Below, in pieces: positions 1-8,252 of a stretch of 64,000 nt of DNA (the first letter of the stretch is position 1; the number at the start of each line of letters is the position of its first letter). The notes under the pieces were generated by a model. It ran no database searches and was not told where the DNA came from. It saw only the letters and a list, made by a program, of their open reading frames with translations. The position numbers and the translations under genes are program-made. The DNA is taken from positions 1 through 64,000 of the forward strand of contig NZ_CAJHBR010000010.1 in assembly GCF_904846695.1 (NCBI RefSeq), given 5' to 3'. Source of the DNA: Psychrobacter urativorans. GTDB lineage: Bacteria; Pseudomonadota; Gammaproteobacteria; Pseudomonadales; Moraxellaceae.

Positions 1-125
1 CTGATCTCAATCCCATTGAAAAGAAATGGGCACAAGCAAAGTTTCTGCGCCAAGGATGGATGGAGAATAATCTGCCTAAACTGTTTCATGATATGGGCTG
101 TATCGATTTTATAGAGACTTGACTA
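1..125 (+). mobile_element. IS630-family element, 3' end only (cut by window edge)
   Basis: Only the last part of an insertion sequence is in the window. Its coding tail is almost identical to that of the full IS630-type copy ending at 1311, and both end in the same motif, TTGACTA or TTGACTATA. A TA at 126-127 would be the target duplication usual for IS630. The two copies lie in the same orientation, about 210 bp apart. Confidence 0.8.
3..122 (+). CDS. IS630-family transposase, C-terminal fragment
   Basis: Reading from base 3 gives DLNPIEKKWAQAKF, the third acidic motif (the E of the DDE triad) of IS630-family transposases, then a short tail ending at TGA 120-122. The protein begins left of the window, so its completeness cannot be judged. 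It differs from the copy at 706-1308 by only a few residues at the very end (CIDFIET against CISFILD). Confidence 0.85.
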   Translation, partial: DLNPIEKKWAQAKFLRQGWMENNLPKLFHDMGCIDFIET

Positions 126-301
126 TAGCATTAGCTCTTTGCATATTATTTTTTCCACCTATGATAGTTTATTACTTCGTTGACATAAATGATTATGTCG
201 ACAACTATATTGATACTTCTGAAGTGTTTGAAATAAATAATTTTTCTTACCTTGGTAGTGAAATAATCGATGTTCCTTTTTGGTATCGTAAAAAAGTATA
301 A
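126..301 (+). pseudogene. Remnant of an unknown membrane protein, cut by the IS630 element
   Basis: An open frame without its own convincing start runs from the IS end to a stop at 299-301. It begins with a hydrophobic stretch (LALCILFFPPMIVYYF) followed by an acidic, aromatic tail. It looks like the C-terminal end of a gene whose front was displaced by the insertion sequence. I do not recognise the family. The only in-frame start is a TTG inside the IS, so expression is doubtful. Confidence 0.35.
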
Positions 302-401
302 AAAATAGAAAAAAATGCGGTTTATTATAATTTGTACTATAGTCAGTCTTTTATAAATAAGATACAATACTTTTAACATAAGCGAAGTAGCAGAAGAATC
401 C

Positions 402-743
402 ATGACCTATTCAGCAGACTTTCGAGCGCAAGTGATCAAAAGTGTCAAAAATAAAGACATGACTATTCGTGAAGCCTGTACTTTCTATAATATCAGTAAA
501 ACTGCATTACAACGCTGGCTGAAAAACCCAACTATCAAACAAACGCGGGATAAACCACCCAGTAAAATACCGAATGAAGCACTATTAAAAGACGTTGAAC
601 AGTATCCAGACGATTATATGTATGAGCGAGCACTGCGTTTGGGTTGTAGCAAATCGGGCATTGAGATTGCCTTAAAGCGTTTGGGTATCAGTCAAAAAAA
701 AGATATTGGAACATCCAAAAGCCTGTCCGATAAAAAGAGCTAA
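402..743 (+). CDS. IS630 transposase, frame A (N-terminal DNA-binding part)
   Basis: The 113-aa product starts with the HTH region of IS630-type transposases (residues about 19-43, MTIREACTFYNISKTALQRW), which binds the element ends, and continues into the linker that normally leads to the DDE domain. The frame leaves the family pattern just after LGISQKK, at a run of eight A (694-701); the rest of the domain continues in the +1 frame at 706. The join could be made by slippage on the A-tract, or this copy may be inactivated. Several IS630 members are known to need frameshifting. Confidence 0.8.
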   Translation: MTYSADFRAQVIKSVKNKDMTIREACTFYNISKTALQRWLKNPTIKQTRDKPPSKIPNEALLKDVEQYPDDYMYERALRLGCSKSGIEIALKRLGISQKKDIGTSKSLSDKKS

Positions 744-1308
744 GTATCTGAGTAAGCTTGATAGTTTAATGCAGGAAGGCTATCCCATTGTTTATATGGA
801 TGAGAGCGGCTTTGAGGCTGAAACTATCAGACCTTATGGCTATGCACCAATCGGTAGCCCTTGTATTGATCGCTACAACTGGCAAGCCAAAAAGCGAACT
901 AACGTCATCGGTGCTCTGTATGAAAAGATGCTATTTGCGCTTGATTACTTTGAACAGAATATCAACAGCCATATATTTTATGACTGGTGCAAATTCACGC
1001 TTATTCCAAGTCTCAAGACTAAATGCGTGATTGTCATGGATATGAGCAAGGATAAAGCAAAGCACTGCTTTGCCCGAGCGCAAGGCAAGAGCTGTGCTCG
1101 AGTGACTCAGTTTCATAAAAATAAACGTATTCAGAGATTACTGAATAGACATGGTCATCGTATCCTTTGGCTACCACCCTACAGTCCTGATTTAAACCCT
1201 ATCGAGAAAAAGTGGGCACAGGCTAAGTTTCTACGACAAGGGTGGATGGAGAATAACTTACCTAAACTCTTTCATGATATGGGTTGTATCTCTTTTATTC
1301 TGGATTGA
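706..1308 (+). CDS. IS630 transposase, frame B (DDE catalytic part)
   Basis: This frame carries the catalytic domain: YMDESGFEAE holds the first aspartate, IVMD the second, and PYSPDLNPIEKKW the glutamate. It would be made as a fusion with the 402-743 frame rather than from its apparent TTG start. An oddity lies after the second aspartate: where the family usually has a short D-N-A-S/T-F-H motif, here about 20 extra residues (KAKHCFARAQGKSCARV region, nt about 1051-1111) separate MD from FHKNK. The inserted DNA contains two hairpins, so this copy may be catalytically dead. Confidence 0.75.
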   Translation: MEHPKACPIKRAKYLSKLDSLMQEGYPIVYMDESGFEAETIRPYGYAPIGSPCIDRYNWQAKKRTNVIGALYEKMLFALDYFEQNINSHIFYDWCKFTLIPSLKTKCVIVMDMSKDKAKHCFARAQGKSCARVTQFHKNKRIQRLLNRHGHRILWLPPYSPDLNPIEKKWAQAKFLRQGWMENNLPKLFHDMGCISFILD

Positions 1309-1313
1309 CTATA

Positions 1314-2080
1314 ATAAGGCTCATTAATCAATTAATAGACTACTCATAGTAGACTGCTGTAGTGGAACCACTTAATGAGCAATGATAAGTTCCAGTCTTT
1401 CCTTGGCCACATCAGCGATCAGATTTCGCGAGCACTTGGTCATACCTTGTATCTCAGAATAGCTATGACCTGATTTGAGTAGACTAGCTATGATCTTGCG
1501 CTTTTCAGTATCTTTCTTACGTCCTGAATACTTACCTTCTGCCTTAGCACGAGCAATACCTTGCATCTGACGGTTACGGCGATCCTCATAGTCTTTTCTA
1601 GCAATGGCTGCGAGCATATCCAGCATCATTGAGTTAATGGCCTGCAATACACTGCTCATAAACTCAGTGCTGCTTTCAGATTGAAGCGCCATATATGAGG
1701 TCGGCAGCTCTTTTGATACGATAGATAGCTTTTTTTCTGATAGCATTCTTTTGAGCGTATCCCAATCAGCTTGGTTCAAACGCGCTAAGCGATCAATCTG
1801 CTCAACTAAGATCACATCGCCCTTATGAGCATCTTCAATCAGCTGCATAAGCTTGGCTCGCACCAAGGTAGCTCCTGATTCGTTTTCGATATAGAAGGCG
1901 GCAATCTTGTGGCCATGATCGTTGGCAAATGCTATGAGCTCGCTTTTGGCACGTTTAGCATCTTGTTCTTTGGTAGACGCTCGTAGATACGCTCTGATAA
2001 ACATAAACACCTAAAATAGTCTGTTTTAAGTGGTCTCTTAATAGGTTTAGAGGCTAAACAACTGGTTCCCTTGGGGTATA
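1314..2080 (-). mobile_element. Serine-recombinase element, copy 1 (left end truncated)
   Basis: The stretch from AGGCTCATTAATC (1317) to GGTTCCCTTGGGGTATA (ending 2080) is nearly identical to 12156-12949. The right terminus is intact. The left outer terminus present in copy 2 (TATATCCCAGCGGAACCA) is missing, and the IS630 element abuts at that place. The element contains only the recombinase gene. It ends one base before the stop codon of the LysR gene at 2082, so insertion happened at the very 3' end of that gene or shortened it slightly. Confidence 0.65.
1372..2010 (-). CDS. Serine recombinase (resolvase/invertase family), copy 1
   Basis: A 212-aa small serine recombinase. The N-terminal catalytic domain has AYLRASTKEQDA (the serine is the expected nucleophile, residue about 12) and the conserved VEQIDRLARL arginine motif (residues about 69-78). 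After the long E helix (residues about 115-145) comes a C-terminal HTH (SGHSYSEIQGMTKCSRN). The layout matches resolvases and invertases rather than IS607 transposases, whose HTH is N-terminal. It is the only gene of a small duplicated element; copy 2 at 12212-12850 differs at a handful of residues. It probably acts on the inverted GGAACCA-containing ends, but that is inference. Confidence 0.85.
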   Translation of the reverse strand: MFMFIRAYLRASTKEQDAKRAKSELIAFANDHGHKIAAFYIENESGATLVRAKLMQLIEDAHKGDVILVEQIDRLARLNQADWDTLKRMLSEKKLSIVSKELPTSYMALQSESSTEFMSSVLQAINSMMLDMLAAIARKDYEDRRNRQMQGIARAKAEGKYSGRKKDTEKRKIIASLLKSGHSYSEIQGMTKCSRNLIADVAKERLELIIAH

Positions 2081-2081
2081 G

Positions 2082-2966
2082 TCATTTCAGAGTTTCCACA
2101 AACTGCATTTTGCTATTCAGCATCTCTTTTTTTAGCCAATTTTTAAACACTATCTTTCTCTCATCTTCGTAAAAAGGGTAATAAGACAATAAGTGATAAG
2201 ACGAGCTGTCTGCCACGGGAGGATGGATTAATTCTAAAAAGTGATGCGAAAGTTCCTTTTCAACCATAAATATGGAAACAATAGTGGTTCCCAAACCAGC
2301 TAGACACCCCTCAATACATAAGTAAAAGTGCTCTAACACCATGGGTTCGTACGATAAAATCTCACTACTGACCAACTTAGACTTATTTATATGATGCCAA
2401 AAATTGGGTCGAGAAGAACTCAGTAATAGGGTATTCGTTTGCTGAGTCTTAGGATTGCGGACAGCGACTATGTATTCTTCAATAATTTTCTCATGAAATA
2501 TATTCTTGTCCCATTCAAAATCATTTCTACGTAAAGCAATATCGATAGATTTCTCTTGAAAGTCTACTGTTCCACCATCCGTCAGTAATACAATTTCAAA
2601 CCCATAATTTAATGAATTAAATTCAGCCAAACGCGGTATCAACCATTTCATTGAAATAGTAGGTTCACAAGAGAGTACCAGTTGTTTTTTTCTATGATCT
2701 TGCCTCGTTAGATCCACAAGACAGTCATCTAATTTTGCGAAAACTTGCTGACAACAAGAAAAAAGTAGATTGCCATTGGCTGTGAGTATCAGTTTCTTAT
2801 TGACTCGATTAAATAATGGGATACCTAAAGCATCTTCTAAATTCTTAATCTGTTTACTCACAGCACTTTGTGTCACAAACAGTTTCTGAGAAGCAAGTGT
2901 TACACTATTGTGCTCTGCAACGTAATAAAAGAACCTTAATGAATTCAACGATATTTTTTCTATCAT
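2082..2966 (-). CDS. LysR-family transcriptional regulator
   Basis: A 294-aa protein of normal LysR length. Residues about 1-65 form the winged HTH (SLNSLRFFYYVAEH then VTLASQKLFVTQSAVSKQIK), followed by a periplasmic-binding-protein-like effector domain. It is divergent from the LysE-family exporter at 3129 with about 160 bp between them, a layout typical of regulators that switch on an amino-acid exporter (ArgP/LysG style). The effector is unknown. The stop codon lies directly beside the end of the serine-recombinase element, so the last residues may not be original. Confidence 0.85.
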   Translation of the reverse strand: MIEKISLNSLRFFYYVAEHNSVTLASQKLFVTQSAVSKQIKNLEDALGIPLFNRVNKKLILTANGNLLFSCCQQVFAKLDDCLVDLTRQDHRKKQLVLSCEPTISMKWLIPRLAEFNSLNYGFEIVLLTDGGTVDFQEKSIDIALRRNDFEWDKNIFHEKIIEEYIVAVRNPKTQQTNTLLLSSSRPNFWHHINKSKLVSSEILSYEPMVLEHFYLCIEGCLAGLGTTIVSIFMVEKELSHHFLELIHPPVADSSSYHLLSYYPFYEDERKIVFKNWLKKEMLNSKMQFVETLK

Positions 2967-3128
2967 GCCAAAAACTCATAGATGATGATGTAATAAACTC
3001 AATTTTAGTTTATCTATAAATGTAGGAGAATACACTTAAATTAATGATATAAGAACCGATATATAAAATATTATTTGTTTGAATACAGACACTTTATATG
3101 TTGGTTTATCCTTTACCGAGTTGACCAA

Positions 3129-3737
3129 ATGACAGAATTTTTTACCGTTATCATGATTACCATTCTTGCTGTAATCAGCCCTGGGGCTGATTTCGCTATT
3201 GTCACTAAAAATAGCTATCTATATGGGCGTTCGGTCGGTGTGTTAACGGCTATTGGCATAGCATTAGGTGTCTTAGTACACGTTACTTATACGTTAGTAG
3301 CCGTTGCAATTGTGATGAAACTTGCGCCAAATTTTTTAACGATCATAAAATATCTTGGAGCCCTTTATCTGATTTATATTGGTTATAAAACATTCACACA
3401 GAAGCCTGTACATGACGTAGGCGCTTCTGCCCGCATTAGTTCTGGACAAGCATTGCGATACGGTTTTTTTACCAATGCTTTGAATCCCAAAACCACCTTG
3501 TTTGTCATTAGCACGTATACGCAGATTGTTAGCGCCAGTACCCCAAAGTCTATATTAATCGGTTACGGCTTGTTTATGTCTGTGGCTCACTTCATATGGT
3601 TTGCTTTAGTGGCTTTATTGTTCTCTCAACGGACGCTAAGAGAAAAAATGCTACAGCAGCAAGTCGCAATCAATCGTGTCATTGGTTTTATATTAGGTCT
3701 GTTAGGCGTGTTCTTGCTCTTTGCAAACTTAAACTAG
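3129..3737 (+). CDS. LysE/RhtB-family amino-acid exporter
   Basis: A 202-aa inner-membrane protein with about six hydrophobic segments. The opening TVIMITILAVISPGADFAIV contains the SPGPD-like motif of LysE/RhtB exporters (here SPGADF), and FFTNALNPKTTLFV is the second family signature. I take ATG 3129 as the start because it puts the first membrane helix at residue 4; an upstream in-frame codon at 3075 would add 18 non-family residues. It likely exports an amino acid such as homoserine, threonine or lysine, under the divergent LysR gene. A ThrH-like gene follows 11 bp downstream. Confidence 0.85.
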   Translation: MTEFFTVIMITILAVISPGADFAIVTKNSYLYGRSVGVLTAIGIALGVLVHVTYTLVAVAIVMKLAPNFLTIIKYLGALYLIYIGYKTFTQKPVHDVGASARISSGQALRYGFFTNALNPKTTLFVISTYTQIVSASTPKSILIGYGLFMSVAHFIWFALVALLFSQRTLREKMLQQQVAINRVIGFILGLLGVFLLFANLN

Positions 3738-3748
3738 AGGCATTAAAC

Positions 3749-4393
3749 ATGAACAAAGTTGCTTTTATCGATATGGAAGGGGTTTTAGTTCCGGAGATAT
3801 GGAAGTTCTTGGCCAGTCAGCTAAACATATCTGAGCTGAGCATCACTACAAGAGAGGTAGAAGATTACAAAAAATTAATGCTATATCGCATCGATATTCT
3901 GAATAAAAATCAGATTATTCTATCACGAATCCAAGATGTTATTAGTCAGCTTAACCCCTTAGAAGGCGCAATAATTTTTTTACAAACGTTAAGGTTGAAG
4001 GGTTTTGATATTCAGATTGTATCTGACTCCTTTCATGAATTATTAGAAGGCTTTTTGCAAAAGCTAGAAGTTCCGACAGAGACGGTATATTGCCATCGTT
4101 TACAAGTTGATGATGACGGCTATATTAAGAAAGTGATTTATAGTCGTCAAGAAGGTAAGCATGAGATTATAGAAAGATATCCTTTTGCTTTAGATAATAG
4201 TATTGCGATAGGTGATGCATTTAACGATTTCACTATGCTAAAAGCGGTCTCTCAGGGGTATTTGTTTTCACCTTCCAAAGAGGTATTAGACAAATATCCA
4301 CTTATATTTAGTGTCGTAAATAATTATCAAGAAGTTATTAATATAATTGATCTATTATATCAATCTGATAGACATAAATTTGGAAAATTTTAA
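3749..4393 (+). CDS. thrH: ThrH-like HAD phosphatase / phosphoserine:homoserine phosphotransferase
   Basis: A 214-aa HAD-superfamily protein. Motif I is FIDMEGVLVPEIWKFLA (nucleophile Asp about residue 8), which matches Pseudomonas ThrH closely (DLEGVLVPEIW); motif II is VSDSF and motif IV GDAFNDFTML. ThrH hydrolyses phosphoserine and can pass its phosphate to homoserine. The start at 3749 gives the right length, and the gene sits in an apparent operon behind a LysE/RhtB exporter, which suggests linked serine/homoserine metabolism and export. The family call is firm; the exact substrate preference is inferred. Confidence 0.8.
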   Translation: MNKVAFIDMEGVLVPEIWKFLASQLNISELSITTREVEDYKKLMLYRIDILNKNQIILSRIQDVISQLNPLEGAIIFLQTLRLKGFDIQIVSDSFHELLEGFLQKLEVPTETVYCHRLQVDDDGYIKKVIYSRQEGKHEIIERYPFALDNSIAIGDAFNDFTMLKAVSQGYLFSPSKEVLDKYPLIFSVVNNYQEVINIIDLLYQSDRHKFGKF

Positions 4394-4473
4394 TCTAGCT
4401 ACCTCTAAGATAGATTTCTTTTCAGATGCCTACAACGTTGCCAAGAATAGTCTGGCTATTTCAGTAAGTCAAA

Positions 4474-4526
4474 TCGTCGATACCATTAGCTCATAGCTAA
4501 AGATTCAAGTCCTCACTAGGGTACCG
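4474..4526 (+). repeat. Dispersed intergenic repeat, copy A
   Basis: Contains GATACCATTAGC and the core TTCAAGTCCTCACTAGGGT followed by ACCG. Related copies lie at about 8921-8975 (B), 10849-11021 (C, opposite strand) and 14150-14284 (D). This copy ends soon after the core and lacks the downstream arm that makes a hairpin in copies C and D. It is just beyond the 3' end of the lipoprotein gene at 4549. Confidence 0.7.
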
Positions 4527-4548
4527 CTCTTGTTTCAATAAAAACAAA

Positions 4549-5004
4549 TTATTTATCCCTTACACCTCGAACTTCTACCCTCATAAACTTATCAAGTAAG
4601 CAGTGAGAAGGCCCTTGAGTGATAAAATTACCAATATATTTTTTTTCCAAAGGCCGCGCCGAAACATCTCCGGTTTCTCCTATATTGTACACTTCTTTAT
4701 TCACCGTTATTTGAGCGTCACCTTTTGTATATTCCGTATATTTCGCTGGAAGTACAGGCGTATAAAGCTCATTATCTGTCTCAAATAATAAACAGTCGTT
4801 TTGCGTAACAAACTTACCTATTAAAAAGTATTCGACGGGTAGGTGATATCGTGCAGGGTCATCATAGTAAGTAAAGATTCCGCTAGGTATAGTGGACTGA
4901 TCTATATCAGGCTCAGTTTCACTGTTATTGTCTTTCATGTTGCTCGTTGACGCACAGCCAGTAAGAAGAAGAGCTATAACCATTGAGCTTAATATTTTAT
5001 TCAT
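4549..5004 (-). CDS. Small lipoprotein of unknown function
   Basis: A 151-aa precursor with a clear lipoprotein signal (MNKILSSMVIALLLTGC, lipobox LLTGC with Cys17) and a polar mature part. It shares a pattern with the next gene (5182-5727): a CL(L/I)F motif, then a conserved (T)PxLxxKYTxW/Y segment and a late SHC or GSC-LDK motif, so the two look like diverged paralogues. Two conserved cysteines in the mature protein could form a disulfide in the envelope. I do not recognise the family and assign no function. Confidence 0.7.
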   Translation of the reverse strand: MNKILSSMVIALLLTGCASTSNMKDNNSETEPDIDQSTIPSGIFTYYDDPARYHLPVEYFLIGKFVTQNDCLLFETDNELYTPVLPAKYTEYTKGDAQITVNKEVYNIGETGDVSARPLEKKYIGNFITQGPSHCLLDKFMRVEVRGVRDK

Positions 5005-5181
5005 CAGTTAAACCTTTTAAGTTGAACTTTATTTTCTTTATTCCTGATTTATTAGCGTACACCTAGGGTTGCACCTATTTTCAGAAAGGTAGTCAAGAGC
5101 AGATAGATATAAGCTTGTAACTCCATTGGTCCCTGTATAACGCACTAAACACGACTATAATATGTATTTTTGGGTAGAGTG

Positions 5182-5727
5182 TTAAAACGTCTGTTTATAT
5201 AAATGAAGATCAGCTTCAGGGATTAATTTAACACCAAATGAATCCATATCCACAATATAACCCTTATCTAGACAAGAGCCTTGGTAGTCTTGAGGCGTAT
5301 CTTGAATACCACCTCCTACTAAAACCAATTGACCCGTCTCTACATGAACATTACCCATAGTAAGCACCTTCGTTTGAGGATTCCATTGTGTGTATTTATA
5401 ATTCAAAATAGGTGTGACTAATTTGGTGCTATCCTCACTAAAAAATATGAGGCAATTATCTTCTTCACTGATATAGAATCTACCAACTACCCCAATTGCA
5501 TCACTTGGCAACGTCCTACCTTTTCCATCCAGCTCTTCGTAGTTTTTATATTTAATAGAACCTTTTAAAAAATGCTTATTATAAGAATAAGGCTCTTTGC
5601 CCTGCCCATCATTTAACGTGGGTGTCGTTAGCACGTCATTAATCATTGATGACGTATTCATACAAGCTGTTAGATTTAAAGTAACTGACGCTAAGATTGG
5701 AGTTAGTAGAATAAAATATTTTGACAC
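5182..5727 (-). CDS. Small lipoprotein of unknown function, paralogue of 4549-5004
   Basis: A 181-aa precursor with signal sequence MSKYFILLTPILASVTLNLTAC (lipobox LTAC, Cys22). In the mature part, NCLIFFSED, TPILNYKYTQW and SCLDKGYIVDMD line up with the corresponding motifs of the neighbouring lipoprotein, suggesting a tandem duplication. Both genes point left, separated by about 180 bp that include a relic of the dispersed repeat (CCCTGTATAACGCAC near 5128). No known function; membrane-anchored envelope proteins by signal alone. Confidence 0.7.
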   Translation of the reverse strand: MSKYFILLTPILASVTLNLTACMNTSSMINDVLTTPTLNDGQGKEPYSYNKHFLKGSIKYKNYEELDGKGRTLPSDAIGVVGRFYISEEDNCLIFFSEDSTKLVTPILNYKYTQWNPQTKVLTMGNVHVETGQLVLVGGGIQDTPQDYQGSCLDKGYIVDMDSFGVKLIPEADLHLYKQTF

Positions 5728-5745
5728 GTATAAGCTCCTAAACTT

Positions 5746-5865
5746 TTAAAATAACTCAGAATCCGTTTTAGTCTCAACCTTACCATCAAGCCCCTTCAGT
5801 AAGTCTGCCATTAAATCTTTATCTCCCTGGCTACTCAAAAAATTTAATAGTTTGTTAGCGGTATA
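5746..5865 (-). other. In-frame open extension beyond the stop of the MFS gene
   Basis: Directly after the TAG stop (5866-5868) of the leftward MFS gene the same frame stays open for 39 codons to TAA at 5746-5748. The translated stretch (for example LSSQGDKDLMADLLKGLDGK) looks like a soluble helical peptide rather than random sequence. It could be a former C-terminal tail cut off by a point mutation, stop-codon readthrough, or a relic of another gene. I cannot choose between these. Confidence 0.3.
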
Positions 5866-7029
5866 CTAATAATGAACTATAAAATCTCGTGGAGAGAATT
5901 TATTACAAATAGTGAATAACAGTAAAACCCCAATAATCATTCCAATCCACGCTCCTGTTAAATCACTTGAAGCATCAATTAAAACACCTGCCATGAACGG
6001 GAATGCTGAAGCAATTAAGTATCCACCACCTTGCACAAAAGCTAATAAAGTCACTGCTTGTTTGGCGTTAGAGGCGTAATCAAGCGCTGTGATTAAAGAT
6101 AAAGGAAATAAAGCACCAATCCCTAGCCCTAAAATTATCACAGTTAAAAAAGCAAGCTTCGAGGGGATATAGATAAGCAATATTAAACCAACTAATATGA
6201 GCGATAGAGTGACAAATAATGGCTTTCGGCGATCGGTGAATTTTTTGATAAACATAGAAATTAAGATGCCAGAAATTACTTCTGCCACCGTTAAAATACT
6301 TAGTAAAGCGCCAGAAGCATCTCTACTCCACCCAAGCTGAGTGTAATTTAACGGTAACCAAGCTAAAACTAATGTATACGCGCCTGTACCTATACCAAAG
6401 AAAAGCATTAACAACCATGCATTTTTGGATTTTATAGGTAGAGGCAAATAACCGTTTCTACTGCTTTTGATATGTGGCATAGCAAAGGAGAACAGTATAA
6501 TTGCCAATATGGCAGGGATAGCCATAATCGATAAAGCGGTATTCCATCCAAAGGCTCCTTCTAGAGGAGAGCTTGTAGCAGCTGATATCGCAGCCCCAGC
6601 CATAATGCCTGTTGTAAACAACCCCATAAAAACGCTAGCACTGTCTGGCGCAATTCTTTTTAAATAGGCGGGCATTAGAGTTTGGATGATTGCTATACCA
6701 ATGCCTCCAATGAGAGAAGTCAGCAATAGAAGTAATGTAGAGTCAGCAAAAAATCGGTAGCCACAAGAAAGTGCTATCGCCAACAGGCCAATTAATATAC
6801 CTACATACTCGCTTACTCTAGATTGAATTCTAGGACCTAAAAGTGCAAAGCAGCCCATCATTGCAACTGGTAAAGTAGTCAATAATCCAGCAGTTTGATT
6901 ATTGATTCCTATAGCGTCTGCTAAAACGGGTATGATTGGAGATATGGAGGCCATAATAGGCCTAAGATTAAGACCTACGAGTATTATTATGGTGATTAGT
7001 ATCCATTGGTTATGACTAAACTTACTCAT
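5866..7029 (-). CDS. MFS transporter, CynX/NimT-like family
   Basis: A 387-aa protein with 12 predicted hydrophobic segments. The opening GLNLRPIMASISPIIPVLAD is characteristic of the CynX/NimT (cyanate/2-nitroimidazole) subgroup of major facilitator carriers. It acts in the inner membrane; the substrate cannot be told from sequence. The ATG at 7029 has AGGAA close upstream on the minus strand. No dedicated regulator sits beside it. Its TAG stop is followed by a 39-codon in-frame open stretch (see separate entry). Confidence 0.8.
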   Translation of the reverse strand: MSKFSHNQWILITIIILVGLNLRPIMASISPIIPVLADAIGINNQTAGLLTTLPVAMMGCFALLGPRIQSRVSEYVGILIGLLAIALSCGYRFFADSTLLLLLTSLIGGIGIAIIQTLMPAYLKRIAPDSASVFMGLFTTGIMAGAAISAATSSPLEGAFGWNTALSIMAIPAILAIILFSFAMPHIKSSRNGYLPLPIKSKNAWLLMLFFGIGTGAYTLVLAWLPLNYTQLGWSRDASGALLSILTVAEVISGILISMFIKKFTDRRKPLFVTLSLILVGLILLIYIPSKLAFLTVIILGLGIGALFPLSLITALDYASNAKQAVTLLAFVQGGGYLIASAFPFMAGVLIDASSDLTGAWIGMIIGVLLLFTICNKFSPRDFIVHY

Positions 7030-7119
7030 TTCCTACCTCACTCTCTTGGTTATATGTCTTTTTTAGTTATGAGTCGATGCATCATTACGATTTTAAAAGA
7101 AAAATCAAACTTCTTAAAT

Positions 7120-8082
7120 TCAGGTATTATCAGGCACTTTAAGTCTTCGTTCCGATCGTGCCATCATTTTCATGCCACCCCATGTAACAAGTGCCACACC
7201 GAGTGCAATCAAAGATGCACCTAGAATGAGTCCGTCCGGTGGAGACTCACCTTGTAAAAAAACAGCGACAGGCACACCTACAATTGCTCCAACAGATCCT
7301 AGTAAGCTTAGTAAAACCGGGCCACCTGTTTTTTGAAGTAGAAATAATAATTGAAACTGACCAGCGAATATGAAGGCCTGTAAGATAATTAAACCAAGTG
7401 GCAGGAAACCTCCCAGTGGAACAGTAAGTGAGAAGTTCGGTAAAAGGCTTGTTGCGCCCAGTAAGACTACAGCCGCAATAAGCATGCCTGGAGCAAGCGC
7501 ATTGGGAGACGCTCCTTTCGGCCAACGCAATGTACGATAGAGATTGCCAATAGCGAGCAAAACAGGGCCACAGAGTGCTATCAAAATCCAAAACACACTG
7601 GCGTCTGGTGCAGAAAATTTACGGGCAGCTAGCACACCTGCACCGGCAAGGGCAGCTGCAACCCCAAGAGCTCGAACCGTCTGAAATCGCTCCATTCCTA
7701 ACGCTAGCGCCCCAAGATAGGTGAGAAGCGGTGGTAAGGATATAATTAGGGCTACAAAACCGGCACCGACATGGGGAATAGCGGAGAAGAAAAGTAAGTT
7801 AGAGCCTGCAACGCTGACCAAAGCAGAGATAAAGTAATATTCAAAGCTGCGTTTATTGAGAGGTGGAAGTTCATGGCGTAGTAACGCAATGACCAACAAG
7901 ATCGTGGCAGCACCAGCAATTGACCAAAACAAAAAGGCAAGCGGAGATAAACCGATTTCACCCGCATATTTTGCCACATTGGTAGAGATACCAAGCAACG
8001 CGCCTCCAACTAGAAGACAAATTAAAGGAACTAACCATACGCTTCTACAAGGAGAGCTATTTCGCTCTGTAAACTTAGTCAT
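7120..8082 (-). CDS. EamA/DMT-superfamily transporter
   Basis: A 320-aa inner-membrane protein with about ten hydrophobic helices in two EamA-like halves; the first half has GISTNVAKYAGEIGLSPLAF and the second ends in LLSLLGSVGAIVGVPVAVFL. Such carriers export metabolites or drugs. It is divergent from a MarR-family gene at 8253 with about 170 bp between, so MarR control is likely. The reading frame has a noticeably higher G+C feel (Ala/Gly/Leu-rich) than its neighbours, which may point to recent transfer. Confidence 0.8.
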   Translation of the reverse strand: MTKFTERNSSPCRSVWLVPLICLLVGGALLGISTNVAKYAGEIGLSPLAFLFWSIAGAATILLVIALLRHELPPLNKRSFEYYFISALVSVAGSNLLFFSAIPHVGAGFVALIISLPPLLTYLGALALGMERFQTVRALGVAAALAGAGVLAARKFSAPDASVFWILIALCGPVLLAIGNLYRTLRWPKGASPNALAPGMLIAAVVLLGATSLLPNFSLTVPLGGFLPLGLIILQAFIFAGQFQLLFLLQKTGGPVLLSLLGSVGAIVGVPVAVFLQGESPPDGLILGASLIALGVALVTWGGMKMMARSERRLKVPDNT

Positions 8083-8252
8083 ATAATATCCTAACGGCCG
8101 AAAATGACCTTAATGTCAGAATACCATTTAATATCTTGATGTCAAGATAAAAATATTGCTATTATTATTGTCTATGAGGACTTGTTAGTAGAAATAGACG
8201 TTTTAATATCCCCAAAATCATAAAGATTTTGATCGTAACGAGGAGTAAATCA

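Larger units (their letters stand above)
340..1311 (+). mobile_element. IS630-family insertion sequence, full length, about 970 bp
   Basis: The ends are imperfect inverted repeats: TAGTCAGTCT from 340 on the left and the complement of GGATTGACTA ending at 1311 on the right. Each is flanked by TA (338-339 and 1312-1313), the target duplication typical of IS630/Tc1-mariner elements. It carries two overlapping reading frames (402-743 and 706-1308) that together make a transposase. It sits against the left end of the serine-recombinase element that follows, which lacks the outer terminal repeat seen in its sister copy near 12132. Confidence 0.8.

Noticed and set aside
1372..2010. IS607-type transposase
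   Set aside because: IS607 serine transposases have an N-terminal HTH and tnpB partner; here the HTH is C-terminal and there is no partner gene.
3596..3748. Longer start for the ThrH-like gene
   Set aside because: The upstream 51 residues lie inside the LysE gene and do not fit the HAD family; the HAD motif begins right after ATG 3749.
7247..8009. Leftward open frames inside the EamA gene
   Set aside because: They are out-of-frame shadows of the 320-aa transporter, which has a clear family pattern.
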